DNA of 64,000 nt. It comes from Acidobacteriota bacterium (GTDB taxonomy: Bacteria > Acidobacteriota > Holophagae > Acanthopleuribacterales > Acanthopleuribacteraceae). The stretch lies in the NCBI GenBank assembly GCA_020439745.1, contig JAGQSC010000019.1, positions 186,001 through 250,000 on the forward strand, written 5' to 3'. A program made the translations under genes and the position numbers. Below are positions 9,322 to 17,875 of this stretch, piece by piece. Within the stretch, counting starts at the first letter, position 1. Each line of letters opens with the position of its first letter. Under the pieces are notes generated by a model. That model saw only the letters and a list, made by a program, of their open reading frames with translations, made no database searches and was not told the origin of the DNA.

Positions 9322-9349
9322 TTCGAATGACAAATAGATTTGCTATACT
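9322..9349 (+). promoter_or_regulatory. Candidate lysR promoter
   Basis: A good -10 hexamer TATACT at 9344-9349 lies 32 bp before the chosen lysR ATG. A weak -35-like TTCGAA (9322-9327) is 16 bp upstream. This falls in the 107-bp gap between the divergent lysR and DoxX genes, where a LysR protein would be expected to bind. Confidence 0.4.
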
Positions 9350-9381
9350 TGTTCAATTTTTCAGATCAAGTTCGGAGTCTC

Positions 9382-10257
9382 ATGAATACCGATCAGTTAC
9401 GGGCCTTTGAAGCAGTGGTCAGGCTGGGCAGCTTTGCGGCCGCTGGAGCTGAACTACATAAGGTGACCTCTGCCATCAGCTACAACATAAAGACGCTGGA
9501 GGACGAGCTTGGTCTATCACTCTTCTCTCGCGATGGGTATCGTGCCGAGTTGACGCAAGAGGGCCGATTACTCTTGGGTAAATCACGGAGTCTATTGAAT
9601 GGGTTCCGCAGCCTCCATGACCTTGCACAGGAAATCGTATCCGGCGCAGAAGCTATGGTGCGGCTGGACATCACGCCCATCTGGAATGTGGCGGCAATTG
9701 CACATCCACTCCGTGAATTCCAATTGAGATTCCCCGCGACGCAATTGGTCTACGGCTCAGAGGTGTTCGGCGGCGAGGCTTTGGTACTCGAACAGGCTGC
9801 GGATATCGCCATCAGCGATGTGATCGACAGGGACAACCGCCTCGACCGTGTCTGGATAGGGACTGTTGACTTTATTCCGGTTGCGGCTCCGCACCATCCC
9901 CTTGCCACGCTCAATACTATTGATGAAACGGAATTATCGGCCTGCATTCAAATTGTGGTCAGCTCAAAAAGTGCACGCTGGAAAGATGTCTCCTTGGGTG
10001 TTGCGTTGGGCGCTAAGATTTGGCGAGTACCCGATTTGTTCACCAAGCGCCAGTTTCTCTGTGATGGTCTGGGCTGGGGGAATATGCCAGCACCCATGGT
10101 TGCCGATGATTTAGAACAAGGGCGATTGGTTCGTCTGACTATGGACGCCCTGGCTGAGTCAGCTCAAATGATGTTGGTACGCAGCCGGGACCGGTCACTT
10201 GGTCCTGCAGGTCGATTCCTGTGGCAATCCATCCTGCAAACGCTCAAGGCAGATTGA
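9382..10257 (+). CDS. LysR family transcriptional regulator
   Basis: A 291-residue LysR-type regulator. The N-terminal winged helix reads MNTDQLRAFEAVVRLGSF, followed by the recognition segment ISYNIKTLEDELGLSLFSRD. The C-terminal part is a periplasmic-binding-protein-like effector domain. A TTG at 9340 could extend the frame by 14 residues, but the ATG at 9382 with GGAG 4 nt before it matches the family N-terminus. Divergent from the DoxX/SnoaL-like operon, its likely target. The effector is unknown. Confidence 0.92.
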   Translation: MNTDQLRAFEAVVRLGSFAAAGAELHKVTSAISYNIKTLEDELGLSLFSRDGYRAELTQEGRLLLGKSRSLLNGFRSLHDLAQEIVSGAEAMVRLDITPIWNVAAIAHPLREFQLRFPATQLVYGSEVFGGEALVLEQAADIAISDVIDRDNRLDRVWIGTVDFIPVAAPHHPLATLNTIDETELSACIQIVVSSKSARWKDVSLGVALGAKIWRVPDLFTKRQFLCDGLGWGNMPAPMVADDLEQGRLVRLTMDALAESAQMMLVRSRDRSLGPAGRFLWQSILQTLKAD

Positions 10258-10507
10258 CGATCAGGTCCAAGACTGCCAACGGTCACTTCCCGTTTGGGCA
10301 ACCATGGAGCCGTTAACCCCACCGGTTACCACAATCCCGGCACTCCCGCCAATGCCGTTCAGCGTCTCACCTTGCGGCCGCGGATTATCTCAACGCCAGT
10401 TCTGAGCATCGCCCCAGAGACATAAGAAGAGCAGACTCATCAAGAAACGCATGGACCAACCTCGACTGAGCACTTGGGTTCAATCTAAATCGTGCACACC
10501 CACAAAT

Positions 10508-11605
10508 TCAATCAAACATGCCTTCGAATTTGATCTGCGCGCCCAAAACGCCTTCTTCAGCTTGGTAGGCAAGCCAAAGGCGATCATGCCAAACCACAAG
10601 ACGCGGGAAACCGCTGCTTCGGCCCTCAGGAACGGACGCTACCGCCCAAGCAGTTTGTTGCTGCGGTGAAACGCGAGCAACTCTTACTGTGCCACCTTCG
10701 GCCGCATCAATCCATGACACAAAGACATGATCGCCTAACACAGCCATACCCAACCGTCCCATGGGTTCACCCTTGAGTTTGATGATCTGATCACCTTTCG
10801 CCACGAATACCTGTGCTGCCCCATTCACTCCGGTAAACCAAGCACGTGCCGTCTGACTCCCATGTGGCGCATTCACGGGGCCATTCACGGGACAGCCCTC
10901 AATCACCCACTGATCATCTTGAATCGCGTGGCCTTCGGTCCAATTCCCATCAACCCATGTAGCGGCGTAGCTGTCCCGCACATGATCATCAGTCTTGTTG
11001 CGATAAACAACTTCAAGGCCTTGACCACGTGCTGCGAGCGACGTGGAGCAGCACTCACAGGTGTGATCATCCACTTGCTGCTCCGGACCAAGTTGTGTCG
11101 GGCTTACCCAACGGGCATGCAGTTCCATGGCGCCCCCTGTCACCATATGGGCACCATCGAGCCATACGGCCATTATCTTGTCATTCAGGGGAGCCATTGA
11201 GACAAATCCGTGTTCAGCGGGTGTTCTGCTCTCGTGTAGCCAAAACGGTTCACCAAACACGCCGTCCATCCTGCGACTGGCATACACACCATATTCATAG
11301 GTCCCTTCACCCATGCGTTCGGGCCAAGTTACAAGTGCCCAACCGTCAACTGCTGCGACCTTAGGTGTATCGGCCCAATTGATGAAAAGCGAACAACCTG
11401 ACCGCACGGATTGGGGTTCAGTCCAGGTTTCCCCATCCCAGGCAGCGTATTGCACATCGCCACAGTCTTTCGACTTAGGCTCGATCCAAACCAAATGAAT
11501 CGCATCAGTCGATATCGCCATATGGGCCGCCAAGCTTGGTGAGCCACACGGCAGGTGCCAAGACGACCATTCTCCAACCAACAACCCCAACCAAAATACA
11601 AACAT
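10508..11605 (-). CDS. Secreted sialidase-like beta-propeller protein with CxCC motif
   Basis: 365 residues. The start at 11605 follows GGGGGAG with 5-nt spacing and begins a signal peptide (MFVFWLGLLVGEWSSW); a longer frame from 11680 lacks this. The body has repeated strands such as IHLVWIEPK, ALVTWPE, MAVWLDG and VFVSWIDA, as in BNR/sialidase-type propellers. A conserved patch CECC at residues 183-186 is followed by a GCPVNGP motif. I recall this pairing from a family often labelled exo-alpha-sialidase, but I see no sialidase catalytic set, so enzyme activity is doubtful. The Cys cluster may bind metal. It lies downstream of tonB, separated by a strong terminator. Confidence 0.7.
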   Translation of the reverse strand: MFVFWLGLLVGEWSSWHLPCGSPSLAAHMAISTDAIHLVWIEPKSKDCGDVQYAAWDGETWTEPQSVRSGCSLFINWADTPKVAAVDGWALVTWPERMGEGTYEYGVYASRRMDGVFGEPFWLHESRTPAEHGFVSMAPLNDKIMAVWLDGAHMVTGGAMELHARWVSPTQLGPEQQVDDHTCECCSTSLAARGQGLEVVYRNKTDDHVRDSYAATWVDGNWTEGHAIQDDQWVIEGCPVNGPVNAPHGSQTARAWFTGVNGAAQVFVAKGDQIIKLKGEPMGRLGMAVLGDHVFVSWIDAAEGGTVRVARVSPQQQTAWAVASVPEGRSSGFPRLVVWHDRLWLAYQAEEGVLGAQIKFEGMFD

Positions 11606-11644
11606 TTCAACTCCCCCGCCCATCCATAGTCTGAAAGGTGGCGC

Positions 11645-11680
11645 AAAAGAACGTGGGAGACAGTGTAACCTGTCTCCCAC
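11645..11680 (-). terminator. Rho-independent terminator after tonB
   Basis: Perfect 11-bp stem with arms GTGGGAGACAG (11653-11663) and CTGTCTCCCAC (11670-11680) and a 6-nt loop. On the minus strand it is followed by GTTCTTTT. It lies 20 bp past the tonB stop and just before the sialidase-like gene start, so that gene needs its own promoter or read-through. Confidence 0.85.
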
Positions 11681-11699
11681 GGGGGGGTCGGGAGGAGTG

Positions 11700-12347
11700 T
11701 CAGTTCAATTCAAAATCTATCCGCAGAGTTAAACGAACATCTACTGGTTTGCCATGGATGGTGCCGGGCAAGAATGACCATTGTTTTAGTGCCATAATCG
11801 CATGTTCCTCAAAGCCAAACTTCCCTCGGTGAGCTTGTCGAAGCACCCGAATCTGGTCAATAGTGCCATCGGTTTTGAGAACCGCTTCTAGGATCACGTA
11901 TCCGGACAAGCCAATTTTGGCTGCCTGAGCCGGGAAAAGAGGTTGCACCCGTTTTGTAATAATTGGAGGTTCAAGTCCCTGGGTGTTGATGGAAACAGCA
12001 CCTGGGGAAGGCGGTGATATATCTGCAAGACTCCAGTCACCTGTATCCAACGGATCCACGTGTACTGGAATCTCTCTTTCCACTTCCAAGATCACTTCCG
12101 GAGCCTCTGGGTCCGAAGGCATGGGTCGCAATGCCAGCATCTCATGCACCTGGTTCTTAACGACATCCAGTGGCGGAGGTGCTGAAGGCCGCACCCTTAC
12201 AACTCTTGTTTCCGCTTTTGGTGCCACAATCACGTTTGGGGCATCAAAGCCAGGCATCCAAATCGCAGCAAGAATCGCGACGAGTGAAGTGAGGACAGCC
12301 TTTTTGTGAAGATTGTTTTCTTCAACGTCAAACCATTCCAGATACAT
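11700..12347 (-). CDS. TonB family energy-transducing protein
   Basis: A 215-residue inner-membrane protein. A short cytoplasmic start is followed by one membrane helix (about 17-32) and a Pro-rich periplasmic linker. The C-terminal TonB domain has VQPLFPAQAAKIGLSGYVIL, then IRVLRQAHRGKFGFEEHAIMAL and WSFLPGTIHGKPVDVRL. Known role: passes proton-motive-force energy to outer-membrane receptors. No ExbB/ExbD or receptor is nearby. GGGAGAGG lies 5 nt before the ATG. A strong hairpin terminator follows. Confidence 0.87.
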   Translation of the reverse strand: MYLEWFDVEENNLHKKAVLTSLVAILAAIWMPGFDAPNVIVAPKAETRVVRVRPSAPPPLDVVKNQVHEMLALRPMPSDPEAPEVILEVEREIPVHVDPLDTGDWSLADISPPSPGAVSINTQGLEPPIITKRVQPLFPAQAAKIGLSGYVILEAVLKTDGTIDQIRVLRQAHRGKFGFEEHAIMALKQWSFLPGTIHGKPVDVRLTLRIDFELN

Positions 12348-12516
12348 AATTACCTCTCCCGGCTTTTGTCTTGTGTTGATTCAAAGATAAAACCCCCACC
12401 AAGAAAAGTCCGTTCAATGTTCTGCAAAGGTTGAGTAGAGGCGCACGCCATCAATCTGTTACAAGAGCCATTTGACCGAATCGGGCGTCAGTGGTACAAC
12501 CCGCTCTGAGGCTGAT

Positions 12517-13080
12517 ATGACACAACAACCAGAGATCCACCCCCCACTCCGGCGCATTACTTATCTGGGCGCAGATCTGGCTCACTTTGCGCCGGCAGCC
12601 GACAGAGCCTATTACACGCTTGATCCTAATGTACGATACTTGTGGATCATCAGCCGCGGAATCAGCTGGACCATTCTCTTAGGAGGTATGGCTGTCTCGA
12701 TCGCAATCACCGGTATGGCTCGAGCTGCAATTACGCCTTGGTTGATCAAGGGTATGTTGGTATTACTGCCGCTAGCAGTTTTGAGTATCGTGTGGCCATT
12801 GATCGCCTACAAACATTGGGGATTGGCGATCCGCGAACATGACATGTTGGTGCGAAATGGCGTCCTATTCAAACATGTGGCCTCGGTTCCGTTTACGCGC
12901 ATCCAACACGTCGACACGCATTCCGGTCCCATCGAACGTTCTTTTGGCCTCGCCACCCTCATCGTTCACACTGCAGGTTCCCAATTGGGGTCACTCACTG
13001 TCCCGGGACTGCCCCAAGATGAAGCGCAACAGTTGCGGGACTATCTGTCCAAAGCGGGCCATACCCATGCAAACCTCTAG
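12517..13080 (+). CDS. Bacterial PH domain membrane protein, YdbS-like
   Basis: 187 residues. The in-frame start at 12472 is passed over for the ATG at 12517, which follows GAGG with suitable spacing. Two membrane helices (about 45-65 and 75-95) precede one bacterial PH (bPH2) domain with VPFTRIQHVDTHSGPIERSFGL, the usual core motif. Function in the family is poorly known; YdbS/YdbT pairs occur in many bacteria and are tied to envelope stress or export in a few. It overlaps the next gene by 14 bp, so the two are coupled. Confidence 0.85.
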   Translation: MTQQPEIHPPLRRITYLGADLAHFAPAADRAYYTLDPNVRYLWIISRGISWTILLGGMAVSIAITGMARAAITPWLIKGMLVLLPLAVLSIVWPLIAYKHWGLAIREHDMLVRNGVLFKHVASVPFTRIQHVDTHSGPIERSFGLATLIVHTAGSQLGSLTVPGLPQDEAQQLRDYLSKAGHTHANL

Positions 13081-14569
13081 TCAGCAATGGTCGATGCTCC
13101 ATCCGGCCATGTTGGTGCTTGAGCTCCTGCGTCAATTGAAGCAGACAGCTTTTGGATTGGTATTAGGCGGCTATTTCGCGATCAAAGGCAATATGTTCTT
13201 GTTGGTTTTCCTGATCGTGTTTTCAATTGTCGTTCCACTGCTTGTGATCACGCTGCGATTCATGTCTTATCGATATGCACTCACGCAGGGCCACCTGGTC
13301 ATCAAAGAGGGGATTCTTTCCCGCAAGGAACGATCCATTCCAGCAACGCGTATTCACAACATCAACACCACGCAATCCTTGATAGCACGTGCGTTTGGGG
13401 TAGTACGCGTTGATTTGGAGACCGCTGGCGGTGGTCAGGCTGAGGCCTCTCTACCAGCCATTTCCATCGGTGCGGCAGAGCATCTGGAAGCCTACATTGT
13501 GGCCAATAAGGGACATGTGGTGACGCAGCCCGACGGCTCCGAGACTGCACAGGTTCCACCCATCTACCAAATTTCGTTCAAAGACATCGTGGTCTTGGGT
13601 GCCACCACAAACAGGATGGGCGTCATCTTTGCGGGTCTATACGCATTGCTGGAGTTCTGGGAAGATGACATGGTGCGCGCCACGCAGAACTGGATATCCA
13701 CAGCAGCACAGATTACTACTCAATTCAGCGAACGATCTCATCTGGAGGTTGTGTTCGCCGTGGTTGTATCTTTTCTGGTCATCCTGACCCTTTCATGCGC
13801 CATAAGTATTGGACTTGCCTTGATCCAGTTTTATGGGTTTCAAGTGACGATGCCCGGTTCGGATATCAAGATTCGCACCGGCCTATTCACCGTGCGTTCC
13901 CTCACAATTCCCGCAGGCAGAATTCAAGCATTGCGCTTCGTGACATCGGCCATTCGGCGACCCTTCAATCTGTTGCAAGTGACGGTTTGCACCGCAGGAC
14001 ATATGGGCGTCCAGGAAAAACAACAACAAAATCAGCAACAAACCGATTTGCTCATTCCGTTGGCCCATCAACCTGAAGTCAACCAGTACGTACAAGCCAT
14101 TTGGCCCCAGGCACAATGGGCGAGCCTGAATTGGAGAAAGGTGGATGCATATACTCGAACGCGCCAGTTTCGCTGGTTGTGGTTTGGTTCAAGTTTGATC
14201 TTCGCAATCGCTTTCAGGCTCCAACAAATGAACCTAATTACGGCCCTGGTGCTCTGGGTCATTGCGGGCATCCTCTCGTGGACAATCGCTCATCTCACCT
14301 ACAAACAAACCGCCTTTGCCGTTGACGCCCGTTTCGTATACATCAAAACGGGATTTCTGGGTCTGCGTTCTTGGGTCATTCCTCTGAACAGGATTCAAAT
14401 GCTGGCAGTCATGCAGAGCCCGTTTCAGCGGCGCCGTGAACTGGCCAGTCTCGTTCTGGATGTTGCAGGTGCCAGCCGGCAAGGCACGCCTGTTATTCCC
14501 AATATTGAGGTTGCCAAGGCCTGGCATCTGTTCAACGTATTCTCAGGCCCAAAGCCGGTCACAACATGA
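13067..14569 (+). CDS. Bacterial PH domain membrane protein, YdbT-like (three domains)
   Basis: A 500-residue partner of the preceding gene. The frame is open further upstream, but ATG 13067 fits the overlap and the family start. It has three pairs of membrane helices, each followed by a bPH2 domain. The recurring core motif appears as IPATRIHNINTTQSLIARAF, IPAGRIQALRFVTSAIRRPF and IPLNRIQMLAVMQSPFQRRR. The stop overlaps rlmN as ATGA. Probably forms a membrane complex with the YdbS-like protein; the role is inferred from family only. Confidence 0.86.
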   Translation: MQTSSQQWSMLHPAMLVLELLRQLKQTAFGLVLGGYFAIKGNMFLLVFLIVFSIVVPLLVITLRFMSYRYALTQGHLVIKEGILSRKERSIPATRIHNINTTQSLIARAFGVVRVDLETAGGGQAEASLPAISIGAAEHLEAYIVANKGHVVTQPDGSETAQVPPIYQISFKDIVVLGATTNRMGVIFAGLYALLEFWEDDMVRATQNWISTAAQITTQFSERSHLEVVFAVVVSFLVILTLSCAISIGLALIQFYGFQVTMPGSDIKIRTGLFTVRSLTIPAGRIQALRFVTSAIRRPFNLLQVTVCTAGHMGVQEKQQQNQQQTDLLIPLAHQPEVNQYVQAIWPQAQWASLNWRKVDAYTRTRQFRWLWFGSSLIFAIAFRLQQMNLITALVLWVIAGILSWTIAHLTYKQTAFAVDARFVYIKTGFLGLRSWVIPLNRIQMLAVMQSPFQRRRELASLVLDVAGASRQGTPVIPNIEVAKAWHLFNVFSGPKPVTT

Positions 14570-15675
14570 ATCCATATCCGTGGGAAGACTTTCGACCTCA
14601 TCAGCAAACGCCGTATATATACGGGTACACCTGCGATGAATTGACCCAACAAATCCTCACCATGGGATACCGAGAGGTTCATGGACCGACCCTATTCGGA
14701 TTGCTACACCGATACGGCCCCAACCTGCCGTCGTGGTTCGACGGTCAAAGGCTGCCGCGGGGGCTTTGGCACAAAATTACTTCCAGTGACAAACTGGACC
14801 CGATCCATCGGGTAGAAGCCCATCAATCCGATGACGGATCGACCAAGTACCGATTTCACATATCGGGGGGTTCTGTTGAAGGGATTTACATGCCCTTTCC
14901 GGGCCGACACACCCTTTGCATTAGTTCGCAAATTGGCTGTGCCATGGGCTGCACTTTCTGTGCAACCGGCACGATGGGACTGCATCGGCACCTAAGCGCC
15001 GCCGAGATGGTGAGCCAGGTACTGAACATCAAGCAAAGACACCCTGACGAGACCGGCAAGACAAAACGCTTCAATGTCGTGTTTATGGGGATGGGCGAGC
15101 CATTACACAATCTCGATCAGGTCTTGAAGGCCGTGTCGGTCCTGACTGACCCAGCAGGTCTCAATCTGTCACCTAGAGATGTGGCTGTTTCCACATCAGG
15201 TTTGATCCCAAAAATAGAACAAATGGCGACGGTGAAGAAACGACCTCAGCTCATGGTGAGTATCGCAGCCACGACGGACGAGGCGCGTTCGGCAATCATG
15301 CCCGTCAATCGCGCATACCCACTGGAAGACCTGATGCGATGCTTGGAACGATATCCGTTGCGCAAAGGCGAGCGGGTCATGCTGAGTTATGTGTTGATAG
15401 AGAATGTCAATGACACAGAAGAAGATGCGCGCCGACTGGCGGCCATGAGTCAGCGGTTTCCTAGCCTGGTGAACGTCATCCCCATGAACGAGCACGAAGG
15501 AAGTCCGGGTTTCGTGGAGCCAGATGAATCAAGAACCAATGCATTCGCCAATATTCTTTTGGCACACGGTGTCTTTACGACCATTCGCCGCAGTCGTGGC
15601 CGCGATGTTGCGGGGGCATGTGGTCAACTGGTGCAGAAAATAGCAAGGAAAAAAAATGCGCGCACTTACGTTTGA
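14566..15675 (+). CDS. rlmN: 23S rRNA (adenine2503-C2)-methyltransferase RlmN
   Basis: A 369-residue radical-SAM enzyme that methylates A2503 of 23S rRNA and A37 of some tRNAs. Seen: the cluster motif CAMGCTFC at about residues 126-133, MGMGEPLHN, SMSTAG-equivalent VAVSTSGLIP, and the C-terminal Cys in RGRDVAGACGQL that forms the catalytic disulphide or thioradical. Overlaps both neighbours (4 bp upstream, 20 bp downstream), so it is translated as part of the operon. Family members are 350-400 residues, so the length is normal. Confidence 0.93.
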   Translation: MNPYPWEDFRPHQQTPYIYGYTCDELTQQILTMGYREVHGPTLFGLLHRYGPNLPSWFDGQRLPRGLWHKITSSDKLDPIHRVEAHQSDDGSTKYRFHISGGSVEGIYMPFPGRHTLCISSQIGCAMGCTFCATGTMGLHRHLSAAEMVSQVLNIKQRHPDETGKTKRFNVVFMGMGEPLHNLDQVLKAVSVLTDPAGLNLSPRDVAVSTSGLIPKIEQMATVKKRPQLMVSIAATTDEARSAIMPVNRAYPLEDLMRCLERYPLRKGERVMLSYVLIENVNDTEEDARRLAAMSQRFPSLVNVIPMNEHEGSPGFVEPDESRTNAFANILLAHGVFTTIRRSRGRDVAGACGQLVQKIARKKNARTYV

Positions 15676-16675
15676 CAGTCCGCAAAAGGTAAAGATACAG
15701 GAAGTAGCTGAACCGAAAATTCAACACCGTCGGGACGCAATCATTCGGGTTACGCATACGGCCATATGTGGGTCCGATCTGCACGTGTACCATGGACGCG
15801 AGTCGGGCTTGGACCCGGGTACAATCATGGGTCATGAGTTTGTAGGTGAGATCATCGAGTTAGGCCCAGAGGTGAGTACTCTCAAAACCGGGGACACCGT
15901 TTTTAGTCCATTCACAAGTTGCTGCGGCACATGCCGACCTTGTACCACCGGACTCCCTTGCCGCTGTGCCATGGGTCAGTTGTTCGGATGGGTGGAAGGC
16001 GGAACCGGTCTCCAAGGAGGACAGTGCGAATACGTTCGGGTCCCATTTGCAGACAGTACCCTGAAAACAACCGGTCCACTCTTGCCCGAGGTGGCTCTTT
16101 TGTTGGGTGACGTACTTTCAACGGGCGGCTATTGTGCGGAACAGGCCCATGTCGCGCCTGGGGGTACCTACGCTGTCATCGGAGGCGGACCGGTTGGTTT
16201 GATGGCTTTGACGACCTGTCAGTGGCGAGGTGCGCGAGACGTCGTACTTTTTGACCCTATCGCTGAAAGGCGAGAACAAGCGAAACGCTGGGGTGGTATT
16301 CCTGCAGACCCAAGCGAAGTAGATCGGTATGAAGGTGCTTTTGACGCGGTCCTGGAGGCGGTCGGCAGTCCCGCGGCCTCATTATTGGCTTATAAACTAG
16401 TCAGGCCAGGCGGCATCATTTCAATCGTAGGCGTTCACAACGAACCTCATTTTGCCTTCACGCCCAACCAGGCTTACGACAAGAATCTGACCGTCCACAT
16501 CGGTCGTTGTCCGGCTCGTCGCCTGATGGATGAACTGATGCCTCAAGCCATCGCTCACAGCGAAAGACTGACCGAGATCTTCACCCATAGAGTACCGCTT
16601 AGCGATGGACCTGACGCATACCGGATGTTCGCTGAACGCAAAGATGGCTGCCTGAAAGTGCTGTTGTCGCCCTAA
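15656..16675 (+). CDS. Zinc-dependent alcohol dehydrogenase (MDR family)
   Basis: A 339-residue medium-chain dehydrogenase. Catalytic zinc ligands appear as ICGSDLHVYHG (Cys38) and GHEFVGE. The structural zinc lobe is CCGTCRPCTTGLPCRC, and the nucleotide-binding turn is VIGGGPVGLMAL. Relatives include glutathione-independent formaldehyde and threonine dehydrogenases, so the substrate is uncertain. It overlaps the rlmN end by 20 bp and ends 4 bp inside the convergent Cys-rich gene. The start sits on a GGAAAAAAAATG run; a purine-rich AAGGAAA serves as ribosome site. Confidence 0.88.
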   Translation: MRALTFDSPQKVKIQEVAEPKIQHRRDAIIRVTHTAICGSDLHVYHGRESGLDPGTIMGHEFVGEIIELGPEVSTLKTGDTVFSPFTSCCGTCRPCTTGLPCRCAMGQLFGWVEGGTGLQGGQCEYVRVPFADSTLKTTGPLLPEVALLLGDVLSTGGYCAEQAHVAPGGTYAVIGGGPVGLMALTTCQWRGARDVVLFDPIAERREQAKRWGGIPADPSEVDRYEGAFDAVLEAVGSPAASLLAYKLVRPGGIISIVGVHNEPHFAFTPNQAYDKNLTVHIGRCPARRLMDELMPQAIAHSERLTEIFTHRVPLSDGPDAYRMFAERKDGCLKVLLSP

Positions 16676-17403
16676 GTCTCGTCCTCAGGCAAAGCATCGA
16701 GTTTGATCATCATGGGTTCCAACAGCGACTTGATCTGCCTTAACGAATCGTCGATCTCCATGGGCAAGAACATGGTGAAGGTGTCCAAAATGACGATGGC
16801 GTTCAGCGTGGAATCCTTACCACACACATTCTTAAGCCTGTCAGCCATATGCCGATTAATGGTGTGTAGGTCGTCGTAGATCCGCTTCAGTTTTTCGAAA
16901 TCAGCAGGCTTCTGGACCTCGTCCTTGCGACCGACCAAATGCAGCGACAACATGTAGAAGGAGATGACACGAGCCAGTGTTTCTTCTTGCGAGGCGTTGG
17001 GCACGTGAAACCGAGCCAAGGGTCTGAGGCACTCCGTATAGGGGCAGCCACTGGCAGGTATGATCAACCCCATGATCGAGCTCAATGCTCGTTGGGCCGT
17101 CGTTTCCATTTGATAGGTACGCTCGGCCGTAACCACTTCCACCGACATAGCATGGTAGGACGGCAGTTCAGCCGAAAAATCAACCAGGGCGGAAATACCT
17201 CGCGCCAGCGGGCAAACGGGAACGTCTTCAGCACGAAGTGGGCAGTGGACACATTGTTGGTAGTCCATGCGCGTCCATTCCGGCAAATCACCTTCGTCGT
17301 GCAAAAGCTCAAACCGCTCCGGCTCAAACTTCAATTCATAGGTACATGTGTCACCACTGGGCAGACTGAGCTTGTATGTGACGACGATGGGGTCCTGTTC
17401 CAT
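16672..17403 (-). CDS. Cys-rich conserved protein of unknown function
   Basis: 243 residues, no signal peptide or membrane helix. The N-terminal half is beta-rich (VVTYKLSLPSGDTCTYELKF) and resembles small conserved unknown-function domains of the DUF6901 kind. The middle has cysteine pairs CVHCPLRAEDVPVCPLA (about residues 51-67) and GCPYTECLRP (about 118-127), spaced as in metal or Fe-S sites. The rest is helical. The spacing and number of Cys suggest metal binding, but no enzyme family is recognised. It overlaps the convergent dehydrogenase by 4 bp. Confidence 0.72.
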   Translation of the reverse strand: MEQDPIVVTYKLSLPSGDTCTYELKFEPERFELLHDEGDLPEWTRMDYQQCVHCPLRAEDVPVCPLARGISALVDFSAELPSYHAMSVEVVTAERTYQMETTAQRALSSIMGLIIPASGCPYTECLRPLARFHVPNASQEETLARVISFYMLSLHLVGRKDEVQKPADFEKLKRIYDDLHTINRHMADRLKNVCGKDSTLNAIVILDTFTMFLPMEIDDSLRQIKSLLEPMMIKLDALPEDET

Positions 17404-17476
17404 GAGCCACTCCCTGCCTATTTATCGGCAGAAGTCCAAGCTAACAAAACCACAAATAGGTTTTCGGTGACCTAAG

Positions 17477-17875
17477 TCAAGTTTTGCCTTGACCCTCAAA
17501 AACCGGAGGTCTCATGCCACGTCCGCGTCGAGCCTTCACAGCCAAGCAGGGGCCCATGATCATCTGTGCATAAATCAACTGCTCAATCGGTGTCTTTCCT
17601 GGCAGGGTGAAGTCAACCTTCTTCTTGGGAGGTTTAGGTTTCTTCTGGTCCAGGATGGGAAGCGGAGTTGGCGGCAATTGAAGTGTCGGTTTTGGTTGTG
17701 GCGTTGGTTTCGATACCTTTTTCTTTTGAGCCTGCTTGGTCGGCGGGGGTTGAGAACCCCCAGCCTGAGCAAGCCAATCCTCAAGAGTCGCCTGGCGCTG
17801 CTGCTGTCGACGCGAGACATCTTCTTCAAAAATCGCCTCGAAGAGACGGACGATCAGGCGAAGAATGATGTCCAT
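17477..17875 (-). CDS. Lys/Pro-rich protein coupled to floA
   Basis: 132 residues. A short amphipathic N-terminus (MDIILRLIVRLFEAIFEED) and an Arg/Gln-rich helix are followed by a disordered Lys/Pro-rich stretch (about 45-85) and a short conserved-looking end with TPIEQLIYAQMIMGPCLAV. No family recognised. The ATG directly follows the floA stop (TAAATG), so translation should be coupled. The N-terminus could lie against the membrane. A link to flotillin domains is inferred from context alone. Confidence 0.65.
   Translation of the reverse strand: MDIILRLIVRLFEAIFEEDVSRRQQQRQATLEDWLAQAGGSQPPPTKQAQKKKVSKPTPQPKPTLQLPPTPLPILDQKKPKPPKKKVDFTLPGKTPIEQLIYAQMIMGPCLAVKARRGRGMRPPVFEGQGKT

Noticed and set aside
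10258-10507. Small gene between lysR and the sialidase-like gene
   Set aside because: Plus-strand frames here have no ribosome site or family match; the region appears empty.
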